Source: Rhodobacter sp.
Lineage (GTDB): Bacteria; Pseudomonadota; Alphaproteobacteria; Rhodobacterales; Rhodobacteraceae
Assembly (NCBI GenBank): GCA_030066215.1
Contig: JASJCA010000010.1
Coordinates: 1 to 56,185, forward strand
Direction of reading: 5' to 3'
Length of the DNA stretch: 56,185 nucleotides
A program made the translations under genes and the position numbers. The notes beneath the pieces were generated by a model. The model did not search any database, had not been told where the DNA came from, and saw only the letters and a list, made by a program, of their open reading frames with translations. Positions 44,619 to 53,573 of this stretch are shown one piece after another (position 1 is the first letter of the stretch; the number at the start of each line of letters is the position of its first letter).

Positions 44619-45431
44619 ATGACGATCCTGCTTGCACTCTTTGCCGGGCTTCTCGGCGCCGTCTTGGGAGGCGCCGTCGGGTTCTTCGGCATCATCCTGA
44701 TCGGAACCCTTGCCGGCGCCGACAATCAGCAGGGCGCGCTGGCGATGGGGGCCGCGACGGGCGGGATGCCGGTAGGCGCACTGATCGGGGCGGTGTTGGC
44801 CGCGGTGCTGGCGGTGCGCTGGCGGGTGCGCGCGCGGAGCGCGCCGGTCCAGGCGGCACCGGACGAGACCGCCGCGCCGGACCGGGACGCACCGGGCGGC
44901 AGAGCCGCGCCAGAGACGGGTTCGCCGCGCCGGCGCGGGCTCGGCCTTTGGGACTGGATCGCGCTCACCGCGATCGCCCTGGCCGCGGCGGGCGGCTATG
45001 CCTGGTGGACCGACGACGGCCTGCCGCCGGTCCTGCGCAAGCCGTTCCCGGTGCTTGAGGCCGAGCTGCGGCTGCCCGCCGACGACCCGGGCCTGGCCTA
45101 CGCACTGAACCGCCACGCCGATCTGCGAAGCGAAATCGTCTATCACAGCCTGGCGCCGCCCGTACGCCTGCGCGAGGCCGACAGGCAGGTCGTGCTGGGG
45201 TTGCGCGGCGCGCTAACCTACCGCACCGACGACCGCGAGATCGAATTGCGGCTCGAAACCGGCAAGGTCCTGGGCTTCCGCCTGGATTTGGGCGACCGGC
45301 CCCGAGTGACGGAGGCCTTCACCGACTGGCGCCGCGTCGACCGCTTCGTCTGGAACCGCGACGGCGTTCCAGTCCCGACCGACGGCCCGCCGCCCTATTT
45401 CCTGCGCACCCGCGTGGTGCCCGGCGAATAG
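44619..45431 (+). CDS. Membrane protein of unknown function inside the split spc operon
   Basis: 270 residues from the ATG at 44619; a GTG at 44595 is an in-frame alternative. Two glycine-rich membrane helices at the N-terminus (residues 1-30 and about 45-67), an Ala/Pro-rich linker, a third helix near WDWIALTAIALAAAGGYAWW, then a 140-residue soluble domain probably facing the periplasm (LYRTDDREIELRL-type strands). No family recognised. Plus strand, opposite to the ribosomal genes on either side. Confidence 0.65.
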   Translation: MTILLALFAGLLGAVLGGAVGFFGIILIGTLAGADNQQGALAMGAATGGMPVGALIGAVLAAVLAVRWRVRARSAPVQAAPDETAAPDRDAPGGRAAPETGSPRRRGLGLWDWIALTAIALAAAGGYAWWTDDGLPPVLRKPFPVLEAELRLPADDPGLAYALNRHADLRSEIVYHSLAPPVRLREADRQVVLGLRGALTYRTDDREIELRLETGKVLGFRLDLGDRPRVTEAFTDWRRVDRFVWNRDGVPVPTDGPPPYFLRTRVVPGE

Positions 45432-45535
45432 GCGGCTGCCGCAGACAGCCCCCGGAGTCCGGCTTGTGTAAAACCGTCGGGTCGGATCCGGGAAGATCGA
45501 GACTCGGCTAGGAGTGAACTCTCGAGCTCTAAACC

Positions 45536-45571
45536 GGGCACGGAGTCAAGGGGCGCAGCCCCGCCGTGCCC
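45536..45571. repeat. Hairpin repeat before the GMC oxidoreductase gene (tail module of the stem-loop family)
   Basis: GGGCACGG / CCGTGCCC encloses GGGGC-GCA-GCCCC. The reverse complement, GGGGCTGCGCCCCTTGACTC followed by CGTGCCC, matches the tail at 25558-25590 closely. It may serve as a terminator for the preceding gene. Confidence 0.6.
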
Positions 45572-45655
45572 ACTCCAAGCCAACCCCCGGCCATTGCAAT
45601 TCCATCCCGTCGCGTCCTGCACTAGCTTCCCCCCAAAGCGGGCGAGGCGCCGAAC

Positions 45656-47239
45656 ATGTCAGACTACGACTACATCATCGTCGGATCCGGATCGGCGGGC
45701 GGGTTTCTCGCCTACCGCCTCTCCGAGGATCCCGCCACGCGCGTGCTGCTGCTCGAGGCCGGGCTCTCCGACCGGCACTGGACCACGACGATCCCGGCCG
45801 GCGCGCGCTATACCTTCAACGGCGGGCCCCGGACCTGGTCCTTCGAGACCGAACCCGAGCCGCATATGAACCACCGCCGCCTGATGCAGCCCAGGGGCAA
45901 GGTGGTGGGCGGCTCGTCGTCGTTGAACGGCATGGTTTATGTCCGCGGGCACCCTGAGGATTACGACCGCTGGGCGCGTGAGGGCGCCGCCGGTTGGGGC
46001 TGGGACGACGTCGGGCCCTACTTCAAAAGCATCGAGACCAGCGACCTGCGCGGCGGCTCCGGCCCGGTGCAGGTGCAACGGTTCACCGGCAACCATCCGA
46101 TCGAAGAGGCGTTTCTGGAGGCCGGCGCTCAGGCGGGGTATGCCCAGCCATCGGACTATAACGGCGGGCCGCAGGAGGGCGTGACCTCGTTCGACGCCAA
46201 TATCGACAGCGGCTGGCGGTCGGGCACGGCGCGGGCCTGCGTGCGACCGGCAGCGCAGCGGGCGAACGTGACGCTGCTGACCGAGGCTTGGGCCACGCGG
46301 GTGCTGATCGAAAATGGGCGCGCGGTGGGCGTCGCCTACCGGCACCGTGGCCGAGACGTCGAGGCGCGCGCTGCGCGCGAGGTGATCCTGGCGGCGGGCG
46401 CGTTCCAGTCGCCGCAGCTCTTGATGCTGTCGGGGATGGGCCCGGCGGACGCACTCCGCAGCCACGGCATCGAGGTGGTGCAGGACCTGCCCGGCGTCGG
46501 CGAGAACCTGCAGGACCACCTAGAGGTGCACCTGAAATACCTCAGCCCGCACAGGGGCATCGGCAAGAACAAGCTGTTGCGGCGGGATCGGGTGATCCTG
46601 GCGGGGCTGCAATGGTATCTGTTCAAGACTGGCCCCGCAGCCTCGGGGCCGAGCCGGGTCGGCGGGTTCTTCCAGAGCGGGCCCGACGCCGGTCACCCCG
46701 ACATCCAGTTCCACTTCTGGCCCTATTTCATGGAAAACTGGACCCTGCCGCCCGACAAGGACGGCTATTCCTTCGACGTCGGCCCGGTCCGGTCGGAGAG
46801 CCGCGGGCGGGTGTGGCTGGCCTCGGCCGACCCCTTCGCGGCGCCACGGATCGTGTTGAACGGGCTGTCGTCAGCAAAGGATTTCAAGGACTTCCGCACC
46901 GCGATCGGTATCGCGCGCGAGATCGCGGCGCAGCCGGCCTTCGACTTCTGCCGCGGCCCGGAGATGGAGCCGGGGTCCGAGGTGACCTCGGACGCCGATC
47001 TCGACGCCTACGTGCGGGCCAACGCCGGGTCGGCCTACCATCCCTGCGGGACCTGCAAGATGGGAACTGACGCGATGGCCGTGGTCGATCCCGAGGCGCG
47101 GGTTCACGGAGTGGAGGGTCTGAGGGTGGCCGACGCCTCGATCATGCCGTCGATCCCCAACGGGAACATCAATGCGCCGTCGATGATGATCGGCGAGAAG
47201 GTGGCGCACATGATTATGGGACGGACGCCAGCGGGGTGA
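45656..47239 (+). CDS. GMC-family FAD-dependent oxidoreductase (choline/alcohol dehydrogenase-like)
   Basis: 527 residues. The FAD Rossmann motif YIIVGSGSAGGFLAYRLSEDP, LMQPRGKVVGGSSSLNGMVYVRG, LSGMGPADALRSHGI and the catalytic histidine and asparagine in AYHPCGTCKMG and SIPNGNINAPSMMIGEK are all present. Members oxidise alcohols such as choline, long-chain or polyethylene glycols; the substrate is not clear and no betaine genes are nearby. Plus strand, in the insertion between rplO and rpmD. Confidence 0.92.
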   Translation: MSDYDYIIVGSGSAGGFLAYRLSEDPATRVLLLEAGLSDRHWTTTIPAGARYTFNGGPRTWSFETEPEPHMNHRRLMQPRGKVVGGSSSLNGMVYVRGHPEDYDRWAREGAAGWGWDDVGPYFKSIETSDLRGGSGPVQVQRFTGNHPIEEAFLEAGAQAGYAQPSDYNGGPQEGVTSFDANIDSGWRSGTARACVRPAAQRANVTLLTEAWATRVLIENGRAVGVAYRHRGRDVEARAAREVILAAGAFQSPQLLMLSGMGPADALRSHGIEVVQDLPGVGENLQDHLEVHLKYLSPHRGIGKNKLLRRDRVILAGLQWYLFKTGPAASGPSRVGGFFQSGPDAGHPDIQFHFWPYFMENWTLPPDKDGYSFDVGPVRSESRGRVWLASADPFAAPRIVLNGLSSAKDFKDFRTAIGIAREIAAQPAFDFCRGPEMEPGSEVTSDADLDAYVRANAGSAYHPCGTCKMGTDAMAVVDPEARVHGVEGLRVADASIMPSIPNGNINAPSMMIGEKVAHMIMGRTPAG

Positions 47240-47567
47240 GTCCGAGGGATTTCCGAGCTCGGAAATTCGCAAGGCGCTGATATTGCTCGGTTAACCTGTT
47301 AACGCGAGGGTTTGTCGTGCAGGTAGTCGGCCCAGTGGGGGCATGGGCCGGCCCTCAGCGCGGATTTCAGGCGGGTGAACAGGCGGGCGGCGAAGCCGGT
47401 GCGACGGGACATAAGTCTTGGTCCTTTGGAGAGTCCGTGTGGGCATCGGGTAGACCCAGGCGCGGCAGAGCACCAGCGATGTCTTGGAATGGTCGGGTTG
47501 TGTTGCGTGCATGGGTTCTTCGGTCTGCGCGTTGGACTTGGCTGTCCGCCGGTGGCAGGGTGACGGA
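47240..47567. other. Gap between GMC oxidoreductase and VWA genes
   Basis: About 330 nt. It holds a perfect 18-bp palindrome at 47249-47266 (ATTTCCGAGCTCGGAAAT), possibly a terminator of the GMC gene, and a 37-codon minus-strand open frame listed separately. Confidence 0.55.
47299..47412 (-). CDS. Possible 37-residue basic small protein
   Basis: ATG at 47412 with AAAGGA about ten bases upstream, stop TAA at 47299. The peptide begins MSRRTGFAARLFTRLKSALR and ends PHWADYLHDKPSR; it is basic and amphipathic at the start. The good ribosome-binding site is the main support. It may be chance; a conservation check would decide. Confidence 0.35.
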   Translation of the reverse strand: MSRRTGFAARLFTRLKSALRAGPCPHWADYLHDKPSR

Positions 47568-48314
47568 ATGAAACCGGCCGGACTGATAGCCGCCCTCGCC
47601 GCCGTGGCGTTGAGCCTGAGCGCAAGCGCGCCGGGCGCGCAGGTGGGCGATTGCTCGGTCGATGCGATGCTGGTCTTCGACGGCTCCGCCTCGATGGACG
47701 AGATCAGCTTTGACACTGGAGAGACCACACGGATCACCGAGGCGCGCGCGGCGATGCGGCGGGCGATGCCGCAGATCGCTCCGTTCCGCCGCGTCGGCCT
47801 GTTGATATACGGCCCCGGCCCCGCCGGGCCTTGCAACAATCTCGATCTACGGTTTGCGCCGCGGGTGGAGGCTGCGGACCCGGTCATCGCCGCGGTGGAC
47901 GGCTTGCGGCCGAACGGCCTGACGCCCCTGACGGCGGCCGTCGAGACCGCCGCCGAGATTCTGGACTACCGCAACGCGTCGGGGGTCGTCGTGCTGGTGA
48001 CCGATGGCAACGAGACCTGCGGCGGCCGCCCCTGCGCCCTCGGCCGGGCGCTGCGGGCCGAGGCGCGGGACCTGACGGTGCATGTGATCGGCTTCCGCGT
48101 GGCGGTCGATTTCTTCGCTTGGAACAATCCAGAACAAGACCCGCACACGTCGACGTCGGTCAGCCGCTGCCTGGCGGACGAAACCGGCGGGCTGTTCGTG
48201 TCGACCGAGACGGTGGACGAGTTGGTGGCCGCGCTGCAAGAGACGCTGGGGTGTCCGGTGATTGGGTCCATCGAGCGTCACATACCGCGCTCCACAAGCC
48301 GCGCGGGCGCCTGA
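47568..48314 (+). CDS. Secreted von Willebrand factor A domain protein
   Basis: 248 residues. The ATG at 47568 gives a signal peptide (GLIAALAAVALSLSASAPGA). The VWA domain has the MIDAS start MLVFDGSASMDE, the threonine near GLTPLTAAVE and the aspartate in VVLVTDGNETCGG. It binds a divalent metal and partner proteins, in the periplasm or outside. The last ten or so residues and the stop lie in the left arm of a stem-loop repeat, so the C-terminus was probably reshaped by that element. Confidence 0.85.
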   Translation: MKPAGLIAALAAVALSLSASAPGAQVGDCSVDAMLVFDGSASMDEISFDTGETTRITEARAAMRRAMPQIAPFRRVGLLIYGPGPAGPCNNLDLRFAPRVEAADPVIAAVDGLRPNGLTPLTAAVETAAEILDYRNASGVVVLVTDGNETCGGRPCALGRALRAEARDLTVHVIGFRVAVDFFAWNNPEQDPHTSTSVSRCLADETGGLFVSTETVDELVAALQETLGCPVIGSIERHIPRSTSRAGA

Positions 48315-48463
48315 CCGGGGGGGAGGCGCTCCTACGGTTGCTCGGCGCGCTTTATGGCAGCCAAATACATCCTCGATTTGAGCTTTGCGCCTGCGACGCC
48401 AAAGCGCCTGCCCGCCGGACCGGTCAGGCGCTCGCGCGGCGCCTTCGGCTTGATTCCGCGCGG
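48301..48463. repeat. Long stem-loop intergenic element, copy E
   Basis: The left arm GCGGGCGCCTGACCGG (48301-48320) pairs with CCGGACCGGTCAGGCGC (48415-48432). The loop has CGCGCTTTATGGCAGCCAAA, the clearest form of the family core. A tail GGCGCCTTCGGCTTGATTCC follows. The stop codon of the VWA gene (48312-48314) is within the left arm. Confidence 0.75.
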
Positions 48464-48617
48464 GTTGGCACACTGACAATATCGCCAACGACATCGCAGT
48501 AAGCCTGAAAGAAACAAAGTGCGAACATTCGTAGCTTCGCACACTCTATTTTGTTGTCATTCACGCATAGGCACGCTATATTTGTAGCCCACTCAAACTA
48601 CAGACGGATTCGATTCA

Positions 48618-48971
48618 ATGGAGTTCTATGATCAGAACGGCGAGGCGAAATGCTACTCGCCAGACGGTGAACACCTCTATACTTGGGACGGCAACCCTGT
48701 TGCATATTTTTCAGACAGCAAGGTCTACTCGTTCTCGGGCAAACTGCTTGGATGGTTTGAGAATGGTTGGTTGTATGACAGAGGCAACAACCCAGCGCTG
48801 TTCATGCCAGAGGCAAGTGGTGGACCAATGCGACCGATGCGCCAGATGCCACGAATGAAATCAATGCGCAGAATGCGTCCGATGAAGTCGCTACGGTCGA
48901 TGGCACACATGCGCCCCATGCGAAGCAACCATTGGTCACCATTCATTGGCACGCGGTATTTCGACCAATAA
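48618..48971 (+). CDS. 4-fold beta-flower domain protein with Met/Arg-Pro repeats
   Basis: 117 residues. The N-terminal 65 residues (MEFYDQNGEAKCYSPDGEHL, then WDGNPVAYFSD, VYSFSGKLLGWFENGWLYDR) form four short strand pairs of the bacterial 4-fold beta-flower family. ALFMPEASGGP then leads to a tract of short repeats of the type P-M-R/K-x-M (PMRPMRQMPRMKSMRRM...). Family members often have PLK-type repeats there; Met/Arg is less usual. The codon use is less GC-rich than the neighbours. Molecular role unknown. Confidence 0.75.
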   Translation: MEFYDQNGEAKCYSPDGEHLYTWDGNPVAYFSDSKVYSFSGKLLGWFENGWLYDRGNNPALFMPEASGGPMRPMRQMPRMKSMRRMRPMKSLRSMAHMRPMRSNHWSPFIGTRYFDQ

Positions 48972-49146
48972 CATCCACTGGCGCGACAAAAGAATCCGCC
49001 CCGGCTAATTCCGAGGCGTTGCTTAGTCGCGTAGCCCGAACCAAGTCTGGGACTGTGTTGAGCATTGGTGAACCCAAGGCTCCGCCCCTTCGTGCCTCAG
49101 ACTCTCCACAGATGCGTCTGCCGGGCCTTACAGCCAGGTCCAGCCC

Positions 49147-49335
49147 TCACCCCCGCTCTTCGACGATCTCCACCAGATGCGGGATCTTGGCGACCATGCC
49201 GCGGACGCTGGGCGTGTCCTCCAGCTCGCGGGTCTTGTGCATCTTGTTGAGGCCGAGGCCGATCAGCGTTTGGCGCTGTTTGGCGGGGCGGCGGATCGGG
49301 GAGCCGATTTGTTTGACGACGATGGTTTTGGCCAT
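49147..49335 (-). CDS. rpmD: 50S ribosomal protein L30
   Basis: 62 residues. [46 protein letters not shown] is typical bacterial L30. It is the last gene of this half of the spc operon; rplO should follow at once but is 4.8 kb further on. No clear terminator is seen after it. Confidence 0.97.
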   Translation of the reverse strand: MAKTIVVKQIGSPIRRPAKQRQTLIGLGLNKMHKTRELEDTPSVRGMVAKIPHLVEIVEERG

Positions 49336-49338
49336 GGC

Positions 49339-49950
49339 TTAAATTCCTGCTTCGGCCGGGGCCGCGTTGGTTTCGACCGCCTCGTCGGTGGGCCCGGACG
49401 GAGCCTCGTCCCGCTTGGGCAGGATGTCGGCGACCTTCTTGCCGCGGCGTTGGGCGACCATGCGGGGGCTCGCCATGCGCTGCAGCCCGTCGACGGTGGC
49501 GCGGACCATGTTGTAGGGGTTCTGGCTGCCCAGCGATTTGGCGACAACGTCCTGGATGCCCAACATCTCGAACACCGCGCGCATCGGGCCGCCGGCGATG
49601 ATCCCGGTCCCGGCGGGCGCGGTGCGCATCACCACCTTGCCGGCGCCGTGGCGGCCCTCGACGTCGTGGTGCAGCGTGCGGCCTTCGCGCAGCGGCACCC
49701 GGATCATGCCACGCTTGGCGGATTCGGTGGCCTTGCGGATCGCCTCGGGGACCTCCTTGGCCTTGCCCTTGCCGAAGCCGACGCGGCCTTTCTGGTCGCC
49801 GACGACGACGAGCGCGGCGAAGCCGAAGCGCTTGCCGCCCTTGACGGTCTTCGAGACGCGGTTGATGGCGACCAGGCGGTCGGCGAATTCGGGCGCTTCG
49901 TCGCGGTCGCGGCGGCCGCGGCCGCCATCACGTTGTGGTTCTCTGGCCAA
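49339..49950 (-). CDS. rpsE: 30S ribosomal protein S5
   Basis: 203 residues. Start is TTG at 49950, with a perfect AGGAGG five bases upstream; no ATG or GTG near the expected N-terminus fits. [31 protein letters not shown] and [34 protein letters not shown] are conserved S5 sequences. Alphaproteobacterial tail of alternating Ala/Glu/Pro. Confidence 0.97.
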   Translation of the reverse strand: MAREPQRDGGRGRRDRDEAPEFADRLVAINRVSKTVKGGKRFGFAALVVVGDQKGRVGFGKGKAKEVPEAIRKATESAKRGMIRVPLREGRTLHHDVEGRHGAGKVVMRTAPAGTGIIAGGPMRAVFEMLGIQDVVAKSLGSQNPYNMVRATVDGLQRMASPRMVAQRRGKKVADILPKRDEAPSGPTDEAVETNAAPAEAGI

Positions 49951-50046
49951 GCTGGCCTCCTGTCATAACGGCGCCTCGGCGCCTTTGGTTGTCCAACCTC
50001 GGTGAGCCCGAGGGCTCCCAGGTCATCGGGGCGGTTTCGCCCGCAT

Positions 50047-50406
50047 TTAGATCTTCAGCCCGCCCTCGCGCGCCGCATCCGCCAAGGCCTTGACCTTGCC
50101 GTGGAACAAGAAACCGCCCCGGTCGAAATAGGCCTCGGTCACGCCAGCCTTCGCGGCGCGCTCGGCGATCGCCGCGCCGACCTTGGTGGCGGCTTCGACG
50201 TTGTTCTTGCCGACGACGCCCAGGTCCTTTTCGAGGCTCGAGGCCGAGGCCAGGGTCACGCCGTTGACGTCGTCGATCAACTGGGCGCTGATGTTCTTGT
50301 TCGAGCGGTGGACGGAAAGGCGCGGGCGCCCGGCGTTCACCTTGCGAAGCTTGTTCCGGACGCGCAGGCGGCGCTTGAGGAACAATGTCCGTTTGCTGTT
50401 TGCCAT
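50047..50406 (-). CDS. rplR: 50S ribosomal protein L18
   Basis: 119 residues from the ATG at 50406. [42 protein letters not shown] and [25 protein letters not shown] identify L18, which binds 5S rRNA. Confidence 0.97.
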   Translation of the reverse strand: MANSKRTLFLKRRLRVRNKLRKVNAGRPRLSVHRSNKNISAQLIDDVNGVTLASASSLEKDLGVVGKNNVEAATKVGAAIAERAAKAGVTEAYFDRGGFLFHGKVKALADAAREGGLKI

Positions 50407-50417
50407 GTCGCTGGTCC

Positions 50418-50951
50418 TTACTTCTTCTTGCCTTCCTTGCGGAAGATGTATTCGTCTTTGTACTTGATGCCCTTGCCCTTGTACGGCTCGGGCTTGCGCC
50501 ATTCGCGGATCTGCGCGGCGACCTCGCCGACCTGCTGCTGGTCGATGCCCTCGACGACGATCTCGGTCTGCTTCGGCGTGGTCACGGTCACGCCGTCGGG
50601 CACCTCGAAATTCACGTCGTGGCTGAGACCGAGGTTCAGGACCAGCTTGTTGCCCTGCATGTTGGCACGGTAGCCGACGCCGTTGATTTCGAGCTCTTTC
50701 TTGAAGCCCTGGGTGACGCCGGTGACGCAGTTCGCGACCTGGGTGCGCGACATGCCCCATTGCTGGCGGGCGCGCTTACTGAGCCCACGCGGCGTGACGG
50801 TGACGGCGTTGTCCTCGACCGCCAGCGTGACGTCGTCGGTAGCGGTGAAGCTGCGGGTGCCTTTCGGGCCCTTGACCTCGACCGTCTGGCCCGAGACCGC
50901 GGCGGTGACGCCGGAGGGCAACTCGACGGGGCGTTTTCCAATTCGAGACAT
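50418..50951 (-). CDS. rplF: 50S ribosomal protein L6
   Basis: 177 residues. [31 protein letters not shown] and the C-terminal [28 protein letters not shown] are invariant L6 elements. Eleven bases before rplR. Confidence 0.98.
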   Translation of the reverse strand: MSRIGKRPVELPSGVTAAVSGQTVEVKGPKGTRSFTATDDVTLAVEDNAVTVTPRGLSKRARQQWGMSRTQVANCVTGVTQGFKKELEINGVGYRANMQGNKLVLNLGLSHDVNFEVPDGVTVTTPKQTEIVVEGIDQQQVGEVAAQIREWRKPEPYKGKGIKYKDEYIFRKEGKKK

Positions 50952-50962
50952 CTGCGTTCTCC

Positions 50963-51355
50963 TTAGAACACGGTGCAGAGCACTTCGCCGCCAACATTCT
51001 GGCTGCGGGCTGAGGCATCCGACATCACGCCCTTGGGCGTCGAGACGATCGACACGCCGAGGCCCTGGCGGACCGAGGGGATGTCTTTCACGCCCATATA
51101 GACCCGGCGGCCGGGCTTCGAGATGCGCTTGAGCTCTTTGATGACCGGGTGGCCGTCATAGTATTTCAGGCTGATCTCGATCGCCGGGTGACCGCGGTCG
51201 TCCTTGGTTTCCTCGTAGCCGCGGATGTAGCCTTCGTCGGCGAGCACGTCCAAGACCCATTTGCGCAGCTTCGAGGCCGGCGTCAGGGTGGTGGACTTGC
51301 CGCGCAGCTGGGCGTTGCGGATCCGGGTGAGCATATCTCCGAGAGGATCGTTCAT
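50963..51355 (-). CDS. rpsH: 30S ribosomal protein S8
   Basis: 130 residues. [42 protein letters not shown] and [33 protein letters not shown] are typical. In model bacteria S8 represses the spc operon at the translational level through the rplE region. Confidence 0.98.
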   Translation of the reverse strand: MNDPLGDMLTRIRNAQLRGKSTTLTPASKLRKWVLDVLADEGYIRGYEETKDDRGHPAIEISLKYYDGHPVIKELKRISKPGRRVYMGVKDIPSVRQGLGVSIVSTPKGVMSDASARSQNVGGEVLCTVF

Positions 51356-51367
51356 GTTGTCTCCTCC

Positions 51368-51673
51368 TTACCAGCTCGACTTGACCAGGCCAGGGATCTG
51401 GCCCATCGAGCCGAGGTCCCTGAGCGCAATCCGGCTGACCTTCAGCTTGCGATAGTACGCATGCGGGCGTCCGGTGAGTTGGCAGCGGTTGTGCAGACGG
51501 GTGGCCGAGGAATTGCGCGGCAGCTTCGCCAGCTTCAGGCGGGCCTTGAAGCGCTCTTCCATCGGCTTGTCCGCGTCGTTGGCGATCTCTTTCAGCGCAG
51601 CGCGCTTGGCGGCGTATTTATCCGCCAGCTTCTGCCGCTTCTTCTCGCGTTCGACCATTGCTTTCTTTGCCAT
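51368..51673 (-). CDS. rpsN: 30S ribosomal protein S14
   Basis: 101 residues, long zinc-independent type without CxxC pairs. [23 protein letters not shown] and [10 protein letters not shown]-type sequence (here [27 protein letters not shown]) are characteristic. Confidence 0.97.
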   Translation of the reverse strand: MAKKAMVEREKKRQKLADKYAAKRAALKEIANDADKPMEERFKARLKLAKLPRNSSATRLHNRCQLTGRPHAYYRKLKVSRIALRDLGSMGQIPGLVKSSW

Positions 51674-51692
51674 GTCTCGGTGTCTCCTCGGC

Positions 51693-52253
51693 TCAGGCGC
51701 GGAAGGGCATGTTGAAGGCCTTCAACAGCGCCTTGGCCTCGGCGTCGCTATCCGCCGTGGTGGTGATGATGATGTCCATGCCCCAGACCTCGTCGACCTT
51801 GTCGTAGTCGATCTCGGGGAAGACGATGTGTTCCTTAAAGCCCATGGCGAAGTTGCCGCGGCCATCAAAGCTGGGCTTCACGCCTCGGAAGTCGCGGACG
51901 CGGGGCATCGCGATGGTGATCAGGCGGTCGAGGAAGTCGTACATCCGATCACCGCGCAGCGTCACCTTGGCGCCGAGCGGCATGCCCTCGCGGACGCGGA
52001 ACGACGCGATGGACTTCTTCGCGATGTTGATCACCGCCTTCTGGCCGGCAATCGCGGTCAGGTCCTCTTGCGCCGACTTGGCCTTCTTGCTGTCGCGCAC
52101 GGCCTCGGCGCCACAGCCGATATTCAGCACGATCTTGTCGAGCCGCGGGATCTGCATGTCGTTGGAGTACGAGAACTCGTCCTTCAGCGCAGCGCGGATC
52201 GTGTCCTGATAAAGCGTCTTGAGGCGCGGGGTATAGGTGGCGGCATCAAGCAT
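51693..52253 (-). CDS. rplE: 50S ribosomal protein L5
   Basis: 186 residues. [27 protein letters not shown] and [39 protein letters not shown] are L5 signatures; it contacts 5S rRNA. Its start overlaps rplX by eight bases, indicating coupled translation. Confidence 0.98.
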   Translation of the reverse strand: MLDAATYTPRLKTLYQDTIRAALKDEFSYSNDMQIPRLDKIVLNIGCGAEAVRDSKKAKSAQEDLTAIAGQKAVINIAKKSIASFRVREGMPLGAKVTLRGDRMYDFLDRLITIAMPRVRDFRGVKPSFDGRGNFAMGFKEHIVFPEIDYDKVDEVWGMDIIITTTADSDAEAKALLKAFNMPFRA

Positions 52254-52557
52254 CGATCACGTCCTTCGTGGTCTTGGCGAACCGAACCTTCTTGTCGCCT
52301 TCCATGCGGAAACCCACGCGGGTCGGCTTGCCGTTGGCGTCGAGATAGGCGAGGTTCGAAAGATCGATCGGCATCGCCTTGGGTCGGCGGCCGCCTTGGT
52401 CGGCCTGGGTCTGGCGCTGGTGACGGATGGCGATGTTGATGCCGTCGACCACCGCCTTGCCGGACTTGGGATCGACGCTGACGATCTCGCCTTCCTTGCC
52501 CTTGTCCTTGCCGGCGAGCACGACGACCTTATCGCCCTTTTTGAGTTTCGCGGCCAT
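52246..52557 (-). CDS. rplX: 50S ribosomal protein L24
   Basis: 103 residues. [44 protein letters not shown] is the KOW domain of L24. One-base overlap with rplN and eight-base overlap with rplE. Confidence 0.98.
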   Translation of the reverse strand: MAAKLKKGDKVVVLAGKDKGKEGEIVSVDPKSGKAVVDGINIAIRHQRQTQADQGGRRPKAMPIDLSNLAYLDANGKPTRVGFRMEGDKKVRFAKTTKDVIDA

Positions 52558-52925
52558 CAGAGCACCTCCGGAGCGAGCGAAATGATCTTCATGAAGTTCT
52601 TGCCGCGAAGTTCGCGCACCACGGGGCCGAAGATCCGGGTGCCGACGGGCTCGTTGTTGTTGGTGAGGATCACAGCGGCGTTGCGGTCAAAGCGGATCGC
52701 GGTGCCGTCTTCGCGGCGCACTTCCTTGGCGGTGCGCACCACGACGGCGCGGCGGACGTCGCCCTTTTTGACACGGCCGCGCGGGATCGCTTCTTTGACC
52801 GACACCACGATGATGTCGCCGACAGAGGCGTATTTCCGCTTCGACCCGCCGAGGACCTTGATGCACTGCACCCGGCGTGCGCCGGAATTGTCAGCGACAT
52901 CCAGATTGGTCTGCATCTGGATCAT
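52557..52925 (-). CDS. rplN: 50S ribosomal protein L14
   Basis: 122 residues. [46 protein letters not shown] and [24 protein letters not shown] are invariant L14. Confidence 0.98.
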   Translation of the reverse strand: MIQMQTNLDVADNSGARRVQCIKVLGGSKRKYASVGDIIVVSVKEAIPRGRVKKGDVRRAVVVRTAKEVRREDGTAIRFDRNAAVILTNNNEPVGTRIFGPVVRELRGKNFMKIISLAPEVL

Positions 52926-52997
52926 TGGGTGTCTCCCGACCTTTGGGGGCTGTTCTGGTTAGATCCCCCAGGGTTTCGTTAGACTGAGATGTGAGCG

Positions 52998-53228
52998 CTA
53001 GGTCGCGATCACCTCCCAGCGTTTGGTTTTCGAGATCGGCGCGCATTCCTGGATGCGGACCTGGTCGCCGACCTTGAACTGGTTGGCCGCGTCATGGGCG
53101 CGGTATTTTTTCGACTTTTTGATCGTCTTCTGCAGCAGCGGATGCTTGTAGCGGCGCACGACCTGAACCGTCACGGTCTGGTCGTTCTGGTCCGACGTCA
53201 CGGTGCCTTGCAGGATTCTCTTCGGCAT
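52998..53228 (-). CDS. rpsQ: 30S ribosomal protein S17
   Basis: 76 residues. [45 protein letters not shown] and [14 protein letters not shown] identify S17. Two bases after rpmC, 72 nt before rplN. Confidence 0.97.
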   Translation of the reverse strand: MPKRILQGTVTSDQNDQTVTVQVVRRYKHPLLQKTIKKSKKYRAHDAANQFKVGDQVRIQECAPISKTKRWEVIAT

Positions 53229-53230
53229 CG

Positions 53231-53446
53231 TTAGTCCTCCGCCTCGGTCGTTGCCGCAGCGGCGGCCTTTTCGTTCAGGATGGTCAACACGCGCGCGGTA
53301 TCACGCTTGACCACCCGCATCCGCGCGGTGTTCTCGAGCGCCCCGGTCGCCTGCTGAAAACGCAGGTTGAACGATTCTTTCTTTAGATTGGCCAACTCGT
53401 CGCGGAGCTGGTCGGGAGTCTTCTCCCGCAATTCGCTGGCGTTCAT
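53231..53446 (-). CDS. rpmC: 50S ribosomal protein L29
   Basis: 71 residues from the ATG at 53446. [53 protein letters not shown] is typical L29. It is the first ribosomal gene here: rplP, which normally precedes it, is absent and a promoter lies upstream instead. Confidence 0.97.
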   Translation of the reverse strand: MNASELREKTPDQLRDELANLKKESFNLRFQQATGALENTARMRVVKRDTARVLTILNEKAAAAATTEAED

Positions 53447-53522
53447 GCGCCTTGTCCTTTGTAACATCACCGGAGGGCCCCGAAGGTCACCCCAAATCCG
53501 GTGGAGTGGGTATGGAGCGGGT

Positions 53523-53551
53523 CGTATAGGGGGGGCGTGCGGCGTTTGCAA
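53523..53551 (-). promoter_or_regulatory. Sigma-70 promoter before rpmC
   Basis: TTGCAA (53546-53551) and TATACG (53523-53528) are exactly 17 bp apart, about 75 nt before the rpmC start. The spacer includes a run of seven C. It makes rpmC the head of an independent ribosomal operon. Confidence 0.7.
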
Positions 53552-53573
53552 GCGATATCGGGAATACCCGGCA

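Noticed and set aside
47484-47567. Longer start for the VWA protein
   Set aside because: The extension lacks a ribosome-binding site and would spoil the signal peptide that begins at 47568.
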